DNA of 54,028 bases, from NCBI GenBank assembly GCA_018220935.1, contig JAAOXU010000005.1, forward strand, positions 1 to 54,028, in the 5' to 3' direction. Position numbers and translations under genes: made by a program. This DNA comes from Candidatus Altarchaeota archaeon (lineage in GTDB: Archaea > SpSt-1190). This document shows, piece by piece, positions 34,348-45,573 of the stretch (position 1 is its first letter; the number at the start of each line of letters is the position of its first letter). The notes below the pieces were generated by a model. That model ran no database searches. It had not been told where the DNA came from and saw only the letters and a program-made list of their open reading frames with translations.

Positions 34348-37158
34348 TTAAAAATCTCCTAAAACCTTGCGTAAATACTGTCCCGTGTAACTAGTTGATA
34401 TTTTAGCAACTTTTTCAGGAGTCCCACTCGCAATCAATTTTCCGCCTCCTTCCCCTCCTTCAGGTCCAAGGTCAATTAAGTAGTCTGCATTTTTTATTAT
34501 GTCTAAGTTATGTTCAATTACAATTACAGTATTACCTTTTTTAACTAATTCTTGTAAAATGTTAACGAGTCTGTTTACGTCATCAAAGTGGAGTCCCGTT
34601 GTGGGTTCGTCAAGAAGGTAAATAGTTTTTGAATTAGTTTTTTTTGCAAGCTCTCTTGTTATTTTTATTCTTTGGGCCTCACCGCCTGACAAAGTAGTTG
34701 AAGGTTGACCTAGTTTAATATAACCTAAACCAACTCGATATAAAGTCTTTAGTTTTCTTCTTATTAACGGAATATTTTCAAAAAACGTTAGTGCTTCATC
34801 AACACTCATATTCAATATTTCACTTATGTTCTTACCTTTGTAATCAATATCAAGTGTAGCTTCGTTGTATCTTTTACCTTTACATTCTTCACAAGTTACA
34901 TATACGTCTGGTAAAAAATGCATTTCAATTTTTATGAGTCCATCCCCTCTACAATTCTCACATCTTCCTCCCGAAACATTGAAACTGAATCTACCGGGCT
35001 TATATCCATTTAATTTTGCACCTCTTGTTGCTGCAAATAAAGTTCTAATATCATCAAAAACTTTTGTGTATGTTGCAGGATTACTTCGGGGAGTACGTCC
35101 TATTGGTGATTGATCAATCATTATGACTTTTCTTACGAAATTTGGAATTTTTACTGATTTAATTTCAGTTATTAAGTCCTTTGACTTCATAAGTTCCTTT
35201 TTTAGGACTTTGTGAAGCACCTCATAAATTAGGGTGCTTTTTCCGCTACCACTAACACCTGTAACTACAGTAAATAGGTCTGTTGGAAACTCTACATCCA
35301 AATTTTTTAAGTTGTGTTTTGTTACACCATTTAGTCTTAAAAATTCGCTTGGTTCTCTTCTTGTTTTTGGGATTGCTATTTTTTTCTTACCGCTGAGGTA
35401 CTGACCCGTTAAAGATTTGGGATCTTTTATTATGTGTTTTGGTGTACCTTCACTAACTATATGGCCTCCATGAATTCCTGCTCCTGGACCTAAATCTAGT
35501 ACATGATCTGCTGCTAAAATGGTTTCTTCATCATGTTCGACTACAATTAAGGTGTTTCCTATGTCTCTTAATTGAAGTAAAGTCTTAATTAATTTATCAT
35601 TATCTTTTTGGTGAAGACCAATGCTAGGTTCATCTAAAACATATATAACGCCCGTTAGATTAGCTCCAATTTGTGTTGCAAGTCTAATTCTTTGGGCCTC
35701 ACCACCTGAAAGAGTACCTGAACTTCTACTAAGTGTAAGATAATTTAATCCAACATTTTTTAGAAAACTTAATCTCGATTTAATTTCCTTTGTAACTTGC
35801 TTTACAATTTTTTTATCTGTCTCACCTAGTTCTAATTTTTTGAAAAACTGTAATGAATCGCTAATACTCATATTTGTAATTTCAATTATGTTTTTATCTG
35901 AAACTTTTACTGATAAAATTTTTCTCTTTAATCTTTTACCATTACATACACTACAATGGTGAGTGCTCATAAATTTTTCAATTTCACGTCGTCTATAATC
36001 ACTTTTAGTTTCTTTGTATAATCTTCTTAAATTTGGTACAACACCTTCCCAATATCCCCTAAAATTAAATTCAGACTCCTTGTTTTTTGATTTAAATTCA
36101 AATTTGAGTTTATGGTCACTTCCATAAAGTAAGGTTTTTAGTTGTTTTTTTGTTAGTTTATTTATTGGATCAAAAATACTAAACCCATATTCTTTTGCAA
36201 CAGCAGCGAGTTGTTTACCTCTAAAGCTTGATACTGCATTCCCGTAGGGCTTTATTGCACCATCTGCAATTGACATATTTTTATGTGGTATGACTAATTC
36301 CGGATTTACTTCTTGTCTAAATCCTATACCGTGACAATCCCCGCAAGCTCCAAATGGACTATTAAAACTAAACATTCTTGGTTGAAGTTCTTCAAATACG
36401 AGTCCACATTCTGGACAGCTCAAATCTTCACTAAAAAGTTCATCCTTTTTTTTATTTAATATAATAAGTAAACCGTTTCCTTTTTTTAGGGCAATTTCAA
36501 CTGCCTCATTTAATCTTTTATGGTCGCTTGCATTAAATTTATCAACAATTAATTCAATATCATGTTTTTTGTATCTTTCGAGTTTTGGTTTTTCTTCAGT
36601 TGATTTCATTTTTTTATTAATTCTGACTTGAGTATAACCTTCCATTTTTAAGTCTTCAATTAACTGCTCGTATGTTCCTTTTTTTTGCATTACAATTGGA
36701 GCTAAAACTGTTACGACTTTACCTTGATACTTAGTGAAAATATCTTTTGAGATTTGTTCTGGTGATTTTTTTTGTATTGGGATGTTATGATCAGGACAAT
36801 GTGGAGTTCCAATTCTTGCAAAAAATAATCTTAAATAATCGTAGATTTCTGTTACAGTTCCAACAGTACTTCTAGGATTCTTACTTGTGGTTTTTTGTTC
36901 AATACTTATTGCTGGACTTAAACCTTCAATACTTAAAACATCAGGCTTACTCATTAATCCCAAAAACTGACGAGCATAGCTACTGAGACTCTCAACATAC
37001 CTTCTCTGCCCTTCAGCATAAAGGGTGTCAAAAGCAAGACTACTTTTTCCACTACCACTAAGGCCTGTAATTACAGTTAATTGGTTTTTAGGTATGACTA
37101 CGTTTATGTTTTTGAGGTTGTGTTCCTTTGCGCCTTTTACTATGATTTTATTTATCAT
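34348..37158 (-). CDS. uvrA: Excinuclease ABC subunit A
   Basis: VITGLSGSGKSSLAFDTLYAEGQRRYVESLSSYARQFL, two ABC signatures, zinc motifs. Confidence 0.98.
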   Translation of the reverse strand: MINKIIVKGAKEHNLKNINVVIPKNQLTVITGLSGSGKSSLAFDTLYAEGQRRYVESLSSYARQFLGLMSKPDVLSIEGLSPAISIEQKTTSKNPRSTVGTVTEIYDYLRLFFARIGTPHCPDHNIPIQKKSPEQISKDIFTKYQGKVVTVLAPIVMQKKGTYEQLIEDLKMEGYTQVRINKKMKSTEEKPKLERYKKHDIELIVDKFNASDHKRLNEAVEIALKKGNGLLIILNKKKDELFSEDLSCPECGLVFEELQPRMFSFNSPFGACGDCHGIGFRQEVNPELVIPHKNMSIADGAIKPYGNAVSSFRGKQLAAVAKEYGFSIFDPINKLTKKQLKTLLYGSDHKLKFEFKSKNKESEFNFRGYWEGVVPNLRRLYKETKSDYRRREIEKFMSTHHCSVCNGKRLKRKILSVKVSDKNIIEITNMSISDSLQFFKKLELGETDKKIVKQVTKEIKSRLSFLKNVGLNYLTLSRSSGTLSGGEAQRIRLATQIGANLTGVIYVLDEPSIGLHQKDNDKLIKTLLQLRDIGNTLIVVEHDEETILAADHVLDLGPGAGIHGGHIVSEGTPKHIIKDPKSLTGQYLSGKKKIAIPKTRREPSEFLRLNGVTKHNLKNLDVEFPTDLFTVVTGVSGSGKSTLIYEVLHKVLKKELMKSKDLITEIKSVKIPNFVRKVIMIDQSPIGRTPRSNPATYTKVFDDIRTLFAATRGAKLNGYKPGRFSFNVSGGRCENCRGDGLIKIEMHFLPDVYVTCEECKGKRYNEATLDIDYKGKNISEILNMSVDEALTFFENIPLIRRKLKTLYRVGLGYIKLGQPSTTLSGGEAQRIKITRELAKKTNSKTIYLLDEPTTGLHFDDVNRLVNILQELVKKGNTVIVIEHNLDIIKNADYLIDLGPEGGEGGGKLIASGTPEKVAKISTSYTGQYLRKVLGDF

Positions 37159-37244
37159 TGACAGAGTTAATTTTTCTACAGGGTATATAAAAATTGTTAG
37201 GAGTTTGCCCTAATAATTTATAAACTATCAGTTTAACAGTGTTT

Positions 37245-37889
37245 ATGGTAATTAATACATCTGAAATTATAAAACAATTAAATTGGCGATATGCTACAAA
37301 AGAGTTTGATACTTCAAAAAAGCTGTCTAATGAGCAATTAGAACTGGTTTTTGAGTCTCTTAGACTGTCTCCTTCCTCGTTTGGTCTTCAAGCTTGGAAG
37401 TTTGTAGTTGTTAGTGATCAAAAACTAAAAGTTAAGCTAAAACCGCATGCATGGAATCAAAGTCAAATTACTGATGCATCTCAGATTGTGGTACTTTGTA
37501 GACTTGAAAATCTAGATAAAACTTATGTTAAAAAATACATTGAACATGCGGCTAATACTAGGGGCGTTCATTTGGAAAATATGAAGGGTTATGAGCAAAT
37601 GATTTTGGGTGGTATGAAAACCAAGAGTGAGGGTGAAATTAATGAGTGGATGAGCAAACAAGTATACATTGCTCTTGGGATGCTTATGGCAAACTGTGCT
37701 GCTGTTGGTATTGATGCGTGTCCAATCGAAGGCTTTGACAAAAAAAAGTTTGATGAAATTCTTGAACTTAAAACTTTGGGTGTGACATCTCAAGTTGTTT
37801 GTGCTGTTGGATTTAGATCAAATAATGATAAATATGCGAGTATGAAAAAAGTTAGATTTGATAAAGAAGACATAATCACCTTAAAATGA
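37245..37889 (+). CDS. Nitroreductase-family NAD(P)H oxidoreductase
   Basis: RYATKEFDTSKKLSNEQL...SLRLSPSSFGLQAWKFVVV. Confidence 0.93.
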   Translation: MVINTSEIIKQLNWRYATKEFDTSKKLSNEQLELVFESLRLSPSSFGLQAWKFVVVSDQKLKVKLKPHAWNQSQITDASQIVVLCRLENLDKTYVKKYIEHAANTRGVHLENMKGYEQMILGGMKTKSEGEINEWMSKQVYIALGMLMANCAAVGIDACPIEGFDKKKFDEILELKTLGVTSQVVCAVGFRSNNDKYASMKKVRFDKEDIITLK

Positions 37890-38909
37890 TTTTTTGAAAA
37901 CTTTTAGTGTTTGGTTTGAGACCGCATCCCAGCTATTTACGTGAATGTTAGTTAGTTCATATGTCAATTTATCCATTGCAAGTTGTAAATCGTTTGAATT
38001 TTTTGAATTAATTAACACACAACCATTCTTACCTTCAATAGTTTCAGGGATACCGCCAACACGAGTTCCAATAATTGGCAATTTCATGGCTAGGGCTTCA
38101 AGTAATACTAAGGGTAAACCTTCATTAATACTAGGAATTACTAAATAATCTACGGCTGCATAATACTCGCGTAATTTTTTCTTGTCATACACCGGTCCAA
38201 TATACTTTATATTCTTGGGTAGATTTTTCAATAAATATTCTTCCTCGCCACTTCCTATGATTAAAAGATCTGACTTTGATTTTTTTGCTGCAGAAATTAA
38301 ATAGTTTAAGCCCTTAATTGGCATGAATTTACCTACAAAGAGTCCAGTTTTTTTAGTTAGTTTTAATTTTTTTCTTAATCGAGTTCTATTTGTCTTCTTT
38401 GGTGAAAAAAACGTGGTATCTACACCATTTGGTAATATATTTAGATTCCTCAGTGTGAAAGCTTTCATATGATATTTTGATATTGAAATTAATTGATCAC
38501 AGCTATTCATTACGAATTCTTCTAGTAACCAAAATAAAGGCACCATATGCCATTTTCTTTGTGTCACCATATTTTCTGTCATAGTTCCATGCATAGTTAA
38601 GACTTTTTTGAAATTAGAAAAAACGAACGGAATTATGGTTGAGGTGTTATGAAAATTAACCACATCTATTTTTTTATTTTTAATATATGTTTCAACTAGG
38701 TGTTTTGATTTTAGAAATCCTCTAAAACTTGTTGAATCGGGGATAACTAATACATCATCCCAAAAATCCTCAAATTCAGTGTTTTGGGGTCTTTTTCTAA
38801 CTATTAAGTAAACTTGATGGTTTTTTTTCATACGTTTTGCAAGTTCTCTTACAACATTCTCAACCCCACCTAATTTCATATACTGAGTTAAAAAAAATGC
38901 AATTTTCAT
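37881..38909 (-). CDS. Family 4 glycosyltransferase
   Basis: MKLGGVENVV, KPIKGLNYLI-type region, NEGLPLVLLEALAMKLPIIGTRVGGIPE. Confidence 0.92.
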   Translation of the reverse strand: MKIAFFLTQYMKLGGVENVVRELAKRMKKNHQVYLIVRKRPQNTEFEDFWDDVLVIPDSTSFRGFLKSKHLVETYIKNKKIDVVNFHNTSTIIPFVFSNFKKVLTMHGTMTENMVTQRKWHMVPLFWLLEEFVMNSCDQLISISKYHMKAFTLRNLNILPNGVDTTFFSPKKTNRTRLRKKLKLTKKTGLFVGKFMPIKGLNYLISAAKKSKSDLLIIGSGEEEYLLKNLPKNIKYIGPVYDKKKLREYYAAVDYLVIPSINEGLPLVLLEALAMKLPIIGTRVGGIPETIEGKNGCVLINSKNSNDLQLAMDKLTYELTNIHVNSWDAVSNQTLKVFKKSF

Positions 38910-39739
38910 AATAATCCCTTTATGCCGTCTTCTAATTTAATTTTGGGTGAAAAGCCCAAATCCTTTTTTGCTAGTTCATTAGACATAACATATTTTATTT
39001 GTGATTCTTCAACTTCAATATGTTTTATTTCTAAATTAGTTTGTGATAATTTTAATATTAGTTTTGCTAATTGATTTATTGAAATATTTTTTGAAGTTGA
39101 GATATTATACAAGCCCCGTCCTGAATTAATGGCTAAAAGTATGGCATCAATAATATCATCTATGTGGATAAAATCCCTTTTTTGATTTCCACTTGACCAA
39201 ATGCTTAAGGATTCTTTAGTTTTGATTTTTTTTATAAATTTGTTTATTATTCCTGAGCCACTAATTCCATATGCATTTGAAAATCTTAAAATTACATTTG
39301 GTGTTCTTGAAGCTAATACAATTTTTTCACCTTCAACTTTAGTGATACCATAATAATTATCGGGATTTGTCTTAGTTTTTTCAGTCACTTTACCTTTCTC
39401 AGATGAACTATATACCGCAGCACTTGAAGGGAATATAATTTTTTTACATTCTTTTTTTTCAGATGCGTTAACTACATTTTGAGTCCCCATTATGTTTACG
39501 TCAAAATATTTTTCTTGCATTTCATCTGATTCATGAGCGTTAATTAATGCAGCTAGATGTACTATTATGTCCCCTTTTTCAAATTCGTTTTCGAGTGCTT
39601 CTTTATTAGTTATATCTACAACTGTTGCGTCACCATTTTTTGAATTAATGTCTAAAACCTTAAACTCCCTTTTTAGTTTCTTTAATCTTTTAACAAGCGC
39701 AGTCCCAATAAATCCAGAACCACCAGTAATTACTATCAC
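38906..39739 (-). CDS. NAD-dependent epimerase/dehydratase
   Basis: GGSGFIGTALVKRL, YGITKVEGE (YxxxK). Confidence 0.92.
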   Translation of the reverse strand: MIVITGGSGFIGTALVKRLKKLKREFKVLDINSKNGDATVVDITNKEALENEFEKGDIIVHLAALINAHESDEMQEKYFDVNIMGTQNVVNASEKKECKKIIFPSSAAVYSSSEKGKVTEKTKTNPDNYYGITKVEGEKIVLASRTPNVILRFSNAYGISGSGIINKFIKKIKTKESLSIWSSGNQKRDFIHIDDIIDAILLAINSGRGLYNISTSKNISINQLAKLILKLSQTNLEIKHIEVEESQIKYVMSNELAKKDLGFSPKIKLEDGIKGLL

Positions 39740-39768
39740 GAATATATTTTCCGCAATTCTTTAAATTA

Positions 39769-40506
39769 TTATTTTTTTCCAACAAGAAGCAAATAATAGC
39801 CAAACCATTGGTCAAAAGGCGTTCTTATTTCTTTATTTTTAGACTTAAACAGCCTCTTTAAGGGATTTATGAAATTTAACGATTCAACAAAACCACCCCC
39901 AAAAACTTCAACATTTTTTGAGAATTTTAGTGAGTTAGTCTTTAGTTCTTTGTGTGTGAATGGTATTTCTAAACCAAATTGCCATCTCCCTACTAATTTA
40001 GATAAAAACATCCAAATTCTGTACGGAAAACAATACGCATTTGGAACTCTGATAAACGAAATACCACCTGTCTTTAGGGGTGAGAAATGAGACTTTATTA
40101 TTTGGATTCTTTTCTTACCTTTAAAGTGTTCAGCCAAGCCAAAAGACATGGATATATCAAATTTATTTTTTAAAGTTTTATCTAGATTGAGTGCATTTGC
40201 TTCAACAAACTTTGCTTTCAATCCATTTTTTTTAAAATTCTTTTTTGCAACGTCAAGGGCCCTTTTTGAATAATCTAATACTGTAACTTCGGCCCCTCTC
40301 AACGCAAATAACATGGATGCAAAGCCACTTCCGGCCCCAATTTCAAGTACTTTTAAACCTTTAAACGATTTGAATTTACTTAAAATTTCTTCACTCATAA
40401 TTTTCCACGTTTTAGTTGATTTTTCCGTGGTTAGATGCTTTTTATCATGAATTGAGGGAATATTATCCCAAACAGAATCCCAAACCCCGGGTGTATTTAT
40501 TTTCAT
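39769..40506 (-). CDS. Class I SAM-dependent methyltransferase
   Basis: LKVLEIGAGSGFASMLFALRGAEVTVLDYS. Confidence 0.9.
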   Translation of the reverse strand: MKINTPGVWDSVWDNIPSIHDKKHLTTEKSTKTWKIMSEEILSKFKSFKGLKVLEIGAGSGFASMLFALRGAEVTVLDYSKRALDVAKKNFKKNGLKAKFVEANALNLDKTLKNKFDISMSFGLAEHFKGKKRIQIIKSHFSPLKTGGISFIRVPNAYCFPYRIWMFLSKLVGRWQFGLEIPFTHKELKTNSLKFSKNVEVFGGGFVESLNFINPLKRLFKSKNKEIRTPFDQWFGYYLLLVGKK

Positions 40507-40582
40507 AACTACATACTTGTGATTTGAACTTTAAATTAATTAACGTAATAACACATAAGTAGTGAGCTTAGCTTAGTAATTT

Positions 40583-40927
40583 GTGGCAAATTTAATTAGA
40601 ATTCTGTCTGGCCTCTTAATGATTGCAATAGGTAATATTTTTGAGGTTTTTCCATTATTGGTTTTTGGATCCCTTTTATTTTTTAATGGACTCTTTTACA
40701 AGAAAAAAGATGATGGGAAAAAGTTTGTACCACATAGAGAAGAATTACCAATGGATGAGGCAATTGTTGCTGAAATGAAACGAGACATGGGTGATGATTT
40801 TGTGCCACCTAAACCTAAGGAAGAAGAAAAGAAACCTGAAGATAAAAAAGAAGATGAATCTGAAAAAACTCCTGAAAAGCAAGAAGACGGTGAACAAAAA
40901 AATGAAGAAAAAGATAAACTTGCTTAA
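40583..40927 (+). CDS. Small membrane protein with acidic/lysine-rich tail
   Basis: Two TM segments then E/K/D-rich C-terminus; GTG start. Confidence 0.5.
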   Translation: MANLIRILSGLLMIAIGNIFEVFPLLVFGSLLFFNGLFYKKKDDGKKFVPHREELPMDEAIVAEMKRDMGDDFVPPKPKEEEKKPEDKKEDESEKTPEKQEDGEQKNEEKDKLA

Positions 40928-40971
40928 TTATTAATGTAAAATATTTTTAAGGGGGTGGATAACGACATATT

Positions 40972-41514
40972 GTGTCTTTATCAAAGATAGTTTTCACAGG
41001 TGGACCTGCTAGTGGTAAAACAACTTTACTAAATGAAACTAAAAAGTTCTTTAAAAAACAAGCTAAAATTGCCTGTTTTATTGATGAAGTTCCAAGAGAT
41101 TTATTGAAAGAAGCTAAAATTACTAAAACGCGAGCAGTTCCTTGGGATTGTTATCATACTTTTGAGCTTAAGACTATGAGAGTTCAAATTCAAAGAGAAA
41201 ATAAGTGTAAAGGTTTGACTTTTCTAGATAGATCTGCAATTGATGTTATTGCATATTACAAGCTTTTAGGGGGTCTTCCACCCAAATTTTTAGTAGATAT
41301 CGCAAGAAAGAGAAAATATGACCAAGTATTCTTTTTGGATTTACTTCCATTTACAATTGATGCAGAAAGATATGAGACGTCACAAGAAGAAGCAGAAAAG
41401 ATTTCAAAAGTTATTGCTAAAACGTATGAGATGTTTGGGTATGAACTTTTAAGAGTCCCAGTACTCCCCATCCCCAAACGACTAGATTATGTATTAAAAC
41501 GTGCTAAGCTCTAA
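40972..41514 (+). CDS. AAA-type ATPase/kinase
   Basis: IVFTGGPASGKTTLLNET; FIDEVPRDLLKEA; FLDRSAIDVIAYYK. Confidence 0.8.
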   Translation: MSLSKIVFTGGPASGKTTLLNETKKFFKKQAKIACFIDEVPRDLLKEAKITKTRAVPWDCYHTFELKTMRVQIQRENKCKGLTFLDRSAIDVIAYYKLLGGLPPKFLVDIARKRKYDQVFFLDLLPFTIDAERYETSQEEAEKISKVIAKTYEMFGYELLRVPVLPIPKRLDYVLKRAKL

Positions 41515-43181
41515 TCACTTGAAAATACTACATCTAACCAATCTACAATATCTGATATAAAACTAAATATTGACTTTTTAAAGTGTTCTTTATCAAACTC
41601 TGCAAATTCTGGAAATTCTTGATTGAATGAATCAACTACTTGGACTTGTCCTTCCTCTGATTCAATTATTTGTGAGGTCTTTGTTGCTCTTGTTTCAACA
41701 GTCTGAGTTATTGTATCAGTCATTACTTCACCTTCCATGGGTTCAGGCATTCCAGCTGCGGAGTCATACATCATACGAACAGGTCCAAAATATTGACCTT
41801 TTGGTACAATCCACTTAGTAATTGACCAGTCACTAACTTGAACTATGTTTTTAGTTAATTCATCAAGTTTGATTATTGCTTCTTCTTCATTATCTAAATC
41901 AATTTGAACTCGTGCAAATACTGCATTTTTTGTAATTACAACATCTCTCATTTGTGTGGGGGGATACATCATTTTCTCATCTGCACTCGTTATTTCTGCA
42001 AAGTTGTCTTTGACAAATAATTGAATATACGGATTTCCGATGTTAACACTTACAGTGTCTCCATAGTAATTTTTATTCATCCGGTCTTCAACAAGTTCCA
42101 TATTGCTTAATTCACTTTCACGTAATTTCAAATTACTTGCTTTTTTAGTGCCTTCAAAATGAGCATAAATGTTTTCTTCATCTGCTGCAAAGGTTCTATA
42201 GTCTATTTCTCTAAGATCTGGAATTATACTTTCTCCAAAGAACCTACTAGTGATTTCTGAAATATAAGTTTCTGCGTCACTGACAAAGTCCCCTGCCCTT
42301 TTACCGTCAACTGCAACATAAACTTGGGCCACATCACCATCAAATCCATAGACTTGAACACTTATCCAGGCTTCTTCGATTTGTTTGTTTGCAGACAGAT
42401 GGAATCTGCCTTCTTTTCTGTAAAATCCATGACAATCTTCAATTTCTGTTAAGTAATAGTCATCTCGATTAAGTTCACAATTCAAATTTTTACTTATGGC
42501 TTCAAGATCAAAAATACCTTTGGCTTCACCTTCAAATGCATATGCAATATCTTCACTAAAATAAGAAATGTACTCTACTTCATTTGAGACTAACTCTCTT
42601 ATTTCTGAAGTTTTAACTTTAATTATGACTTCACAATATCCCTGTTGATCATTAAGATATACTTTGTCAAAGTCACTGTAAACTGATTTTAAGCTATTAC
42701 AGTCAATCTGGGTCGCGCCTTCTTTATTGTATACTGGGTACGCTACTGTATAAAACTCATCGTCCTTTCCACTTGATAGATACTCGACAAATCTCTCTTT
42801 TAAGTAATAATCTAACATTTGTGATTCTTTTTCTGAAAATACCGCATCAACATCTTTGAAATCATACATATTAATGGAAACACTAACTATTTTACCATCA
42901 ATTTCACTATCACTTTGTTTGAAGAAAAGATTTACATTCATATTTTGGTTTTCTTCACCTTTCCAACAATATGTCTCTTTAGTTTTGACAAATTCATATG
43001 TACTTAAATCTACTTCTTGTTTGGCTAAAGTTATTGCTCGTTCAATTGTACTATCTGAGACTATACACGAGTCTTCCATGAAAGGTGTTGGCATCATATC
43101 AATTCCAACTGATGTCTCCCCAATCATAGTATCTGAAAAACCAAACTGAAACAAAACAAGTAGTGCTAATAATACACGCAT
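41511..43181 (-). CDS. Large exported hypothetical protein
   Basis: 556-aa ORF with signal peptide-like N-terminus (MRVLLALLVLFQFGFS). Confidence 0.55.
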   Translation of the reverse strand: MRVLLALLVLFQFGFSDTMIGETSVGIDMMPTPFMEDSCIVSDSTIERAITLAKQEVDLSTYEFVKTKETYCWKGEENQNMNVNLFFKQSDSEIDGKIVSVSINMYDFKDVDAVFSEKESQMLDYYLKERFVEYLSSGKDDEFYTVAYPVYNKEGATQIDCNSLKSVYSDFDKVYLNDQQGYCEVIIKVKTSEIRELVSNEVEYISYFSEDIAYAFEGEAKGIFDLEAISKNLNCELNRDDYYLTEIEDCHGFYRKEGRFHLSANKQIEEAWISVQVYGFDGDVAQVYVAVDGKRAGDFVSDAETYISEITSRFFGESIIPDLREIDYRTFAADEENIYAHFEGTKKASNLKLRESELSNMELVEDRMNKNYYGDTVSVNIGNPYIQLFVKDNFAEITSADEKMMYPPTQMRDVVITKNAVFARVQIDLDNEEEAIIKLDELTKNIVQVSDWSITKWIVPKGQYFGPVRMMYDSAAGMPEPMEGEVMTDTITQTVETRATKTSQIIESEEGQVQVVDSFNQEFPEFAEFDKEHFKKSIFSFISDIVDWLDVVFSSD

Positions 43182-43259
43182 AGTTTGATTGAGATTAGCA
43201 CCTATTTATTCTTAATTCTTGTTAAAAAACCATATAAATAACTCTGTTAGTTTGAATTT

Positions 43260-43802
43260 ATGAAGCAAATCACCGTTGTAACTGCTGTTTTGTTTGCAGT
43301 TATAATTGGATATGCTTTAGTAAATCTTGGTGATAATATGACAAATAAAATAGCAGTAATAGACACTAATTATGGGACGATGGAAATTGAGTTATTTGAG
43401 GATAGAGCCCCAATAACTACTAAAAATTTTATTGATTTAGCAGAAAAAGGTTTTTATGATAATTTAATATTTCATAGGGTGATAAAAGAGTTTATGATCC
43501 AAGGTGGGGACCCAGATGGGCGAGGCACTGGTGGACCTGGATATGAGATTCCTGATGAATTTCATGCGGAATTAAAACACGATAAACCTGGAATTCTCTC
43601 AATGGCAAATTCTGGACCTAATACTGGGGGTAGTCAGTTTTTCATAACTCTTATACCAACACCTTGGCTTGATGGTAAACACTCAGTCTTTGGTCAAATA
43701 ATTAAGGGTGAAGAGATACTTCAGAAAATTGGTGCAGTTCAAACTGGGCCTGGGGATAAGCCACTAACTGATATTGTTATGAAAAAAGTAATTATTAAGT
43801 AA
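43260..43802 (+). CDS. Membrane-anchored cyclophilin-type peptidyl-prolyl isomerase
   Basis: FHRVIKEFMIQGGDPDGRGTGGPGY, SMANSGPNTGGSQFFITL. Confidence 0.95.
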   Translation: MKQITVVTAVLFAVIIGYALVNLGDNMTNKIAVIDTNYGTMEIELFEDRAPITTKNFIDLAEKGFYDNLIFHRVIKEFMIQGGDPDGRGTGGPGYEIPDEFHAELKHDKPGILSMANSGPNTGGSQFFITLIPTPWLDGKHSVFGQIIKGEEILQKIGAVQTGPGDKPLTDIVMKKVIIK

Positions 43803-43844
43803 TTTCGACCTAATGCTTTTATGCACCCGTTAGTTTAGTGTATT

Positions 43845-45338
43845 GTGAAGTGGACAAGACCTATTAGTTTAGTTTTAGTCACAATAAGTTTGGTTTTATT
43901 CTTCAAATTTCTTATTGGTCTTTGGGGTTATACTGTTGATGATGCCTTTATCGTTTTTAGATATGCTGAAAATTTAGTTGATGGGAATGGTTTAGTTTGG
44001 AATGTTTCAAGTTTAAGGTCTGAAGGTTATACTAGTTTTTCGTGGCTTATGCTAATTGTCATCGGTCAATTCTTTGGTCTTAATTTGTTGATTTATTCTA
44101 AGTTATTGGGACTTCTTTTTTTACTTGGCACCTTGTATTTCTTTTGGAAATTCTCAAAGGAGTTATTTAAGGCTGATTTACAGATTTTTGTATTTTCAGT
44201 TGCTTTATTTTTTATGTTATCCAATTCATTTACGGCTTTACACACAGTTGCAGGGCTTGAAACTATCGCATTTTCATTTAGTTTGGTTGCTTTACTTTGG
44301 TATGCTTACAAAAATGATATAAAAATACTATCTTATGTTGCCTTGTTTTCAAGTTTAACTAGGCCGGAGGGTATAATTGCATCTTTTACTACGTTTTCAC
44401 TGATTTTTATTAAATCTAAACATAGGAAAAAACACCTAAAAATTGTTAGTCTTAACTTTTTGTTCCCTCTTCTGCTGTATTTTGTAATTAAATTTATTTA
44501 CTTTGGACATTTGTTTTCATTACCCATATTTGTAAAAATTCTAAATTATTCTTTTGATAGCATTAAACCAATAATTTTTTTGAGGTTTTTATTTTATGTT
44601 TTACCTTTTTTACTTCTTATTTATCTAAACAAAACTTTTCAGAAGTCTAAATTAAGATTGTTACTCCTTGGACCTTTGTCTTACTTAATTTTTTATCCAT
44701 TCTCAAATCATTGGATGAATTATGGGATGCGTTTGTATTTTCCAGCTTATGCTTTAATTTATCTTTTAACTGCAATTTCAGTTGGGTATTTTCTTAAAAA
44801 AAACCAAAAATATTTACGAATTGTAATGCTCTTAGTGGTTCTAGTTTTATTTTTAAATTTTAATTCGATTACAACTTTTATGGCATATTCAAACTTTATG
44901 CCACACTATCCAGAAACTGCACTCTACAAAATTGGAATGGCCTTGGGTGATTTTTCAAACTCAGATTTTTTATTAGTAACTAGTTATGCAGGTGCAATTC
45001 CATATTTTTCAAAAGTTAATCATGTTGATACTTATGGTTTAACTGATCCAAATATTGCAATAAATGGTGTTGCATCATTTGACTATATTGATAGTATTAA
45101 GCCTGATCTCATCTTAGTTTACAATTCTGTCGACAAAGTTCCCGAACAAAACGTGCATCCATTGCCATATGAGTGGCCCTTTATTTTGTATGCACAAGAA
45201 CATAATTATACGGCTTTACCTGGAATATTGTTTATTAAAGACTATTATTTTATACCTTTAATTAATCCAGAACTCAAAAACGTTGATATTCTAAAAACAT
45301 CTTTATTTGATGTGTCAGTTTGGTCTAAAACTAATTAG
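43845..45338 (+). CDS. Polytopic membrane protein, possible GT-C glycosyltransferase
   Basis: YTVDDAFIVFRYAENLVDGNGLVWN; GTG start; many TMs. Confidence 0.65.
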   Translation: MKWTRPISLVLVTISLVLFFKFLIGLWGYTVDDAFIVFRYAENLVDGNGLVWNVSSLRSEGYTSFSWLMLIVIGQFFGLNLLIYSKLLGLLFLLGTLYFFWKFSKELFKADLQIFVFSVALFFMLSNSFTALHTVAGLETIAFSFSLVALLWYAYKNDIKILSYVALFSSLTRPEGIIASFTTFSLIFIKSKHRKKHLKIVSLNFLFPLLLYFVIKFIYFGHLFSLPIFVKILNYSFDSIKPIIFLRFLFYVLPFLLLIYLNKTFQKSKLRLLLLGPLSYLIFYPFSNHWMNYGMRLYFPAYALIYLLTAISVGYFLKKNQKYLRIVMLLVVLVLFLNFNSITTFMAYSNFMPHYPETALYKIGMALGDFSNSDFLLVTSYAGAIPYFSKVNHVDTYGLTDPNIAINGVASFDYIDSIKPDLILVYNSVDKVPEQNVHPLPYEWPFILYAQEHNYTALPGILFIKDYYFIPLINPELKNVDILKTSLFDVSVWSKTN

Positions 45339-45348
45339 TTTAAAAATA

Positions 45349-45573
45349 TTATTTTTTCAGTTGTTTAAGAGATGCAATGATGATTTTCCAGTGTTGTATT
45401 ATATGTATTCCAATGAGCAACATAAAAATTGGTTGAAGTATTGCGGGAGTTGTAATCCCTACAAATTTTGATAATACTAATACAACAAAAACTAAAATCA
45501 TTAGCCAGTCAATAATTAAAATACTTTTTTTCATAATATTACTTAGTTTTAGGTGCATATATGTCTTATTCAC
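45349..45573 (-). CDS. Small membrane protein
   Basis: 74 aa with hydrophobic helices. Confidence 0.4.
   Translation of the reverse strand: MNKTYMHLKLSNIMKKSILIIDWLMILVFVVLVLSKFVGITTPAILQPIFMLLIGIHIIQHWKIIIASLKQLKK

Noticed and set aside
34865-35113. + strand ORFs opposite uvrA/uvrB/uvrC
   Set aside because: Antisense shadows of strongly conserved genes.
30837-37158. uvrABC in an archaeal-looking contig as novel
   Set aside because: Horizontal acquisition of uvrABC by archaea is well known; sequences look canonical.
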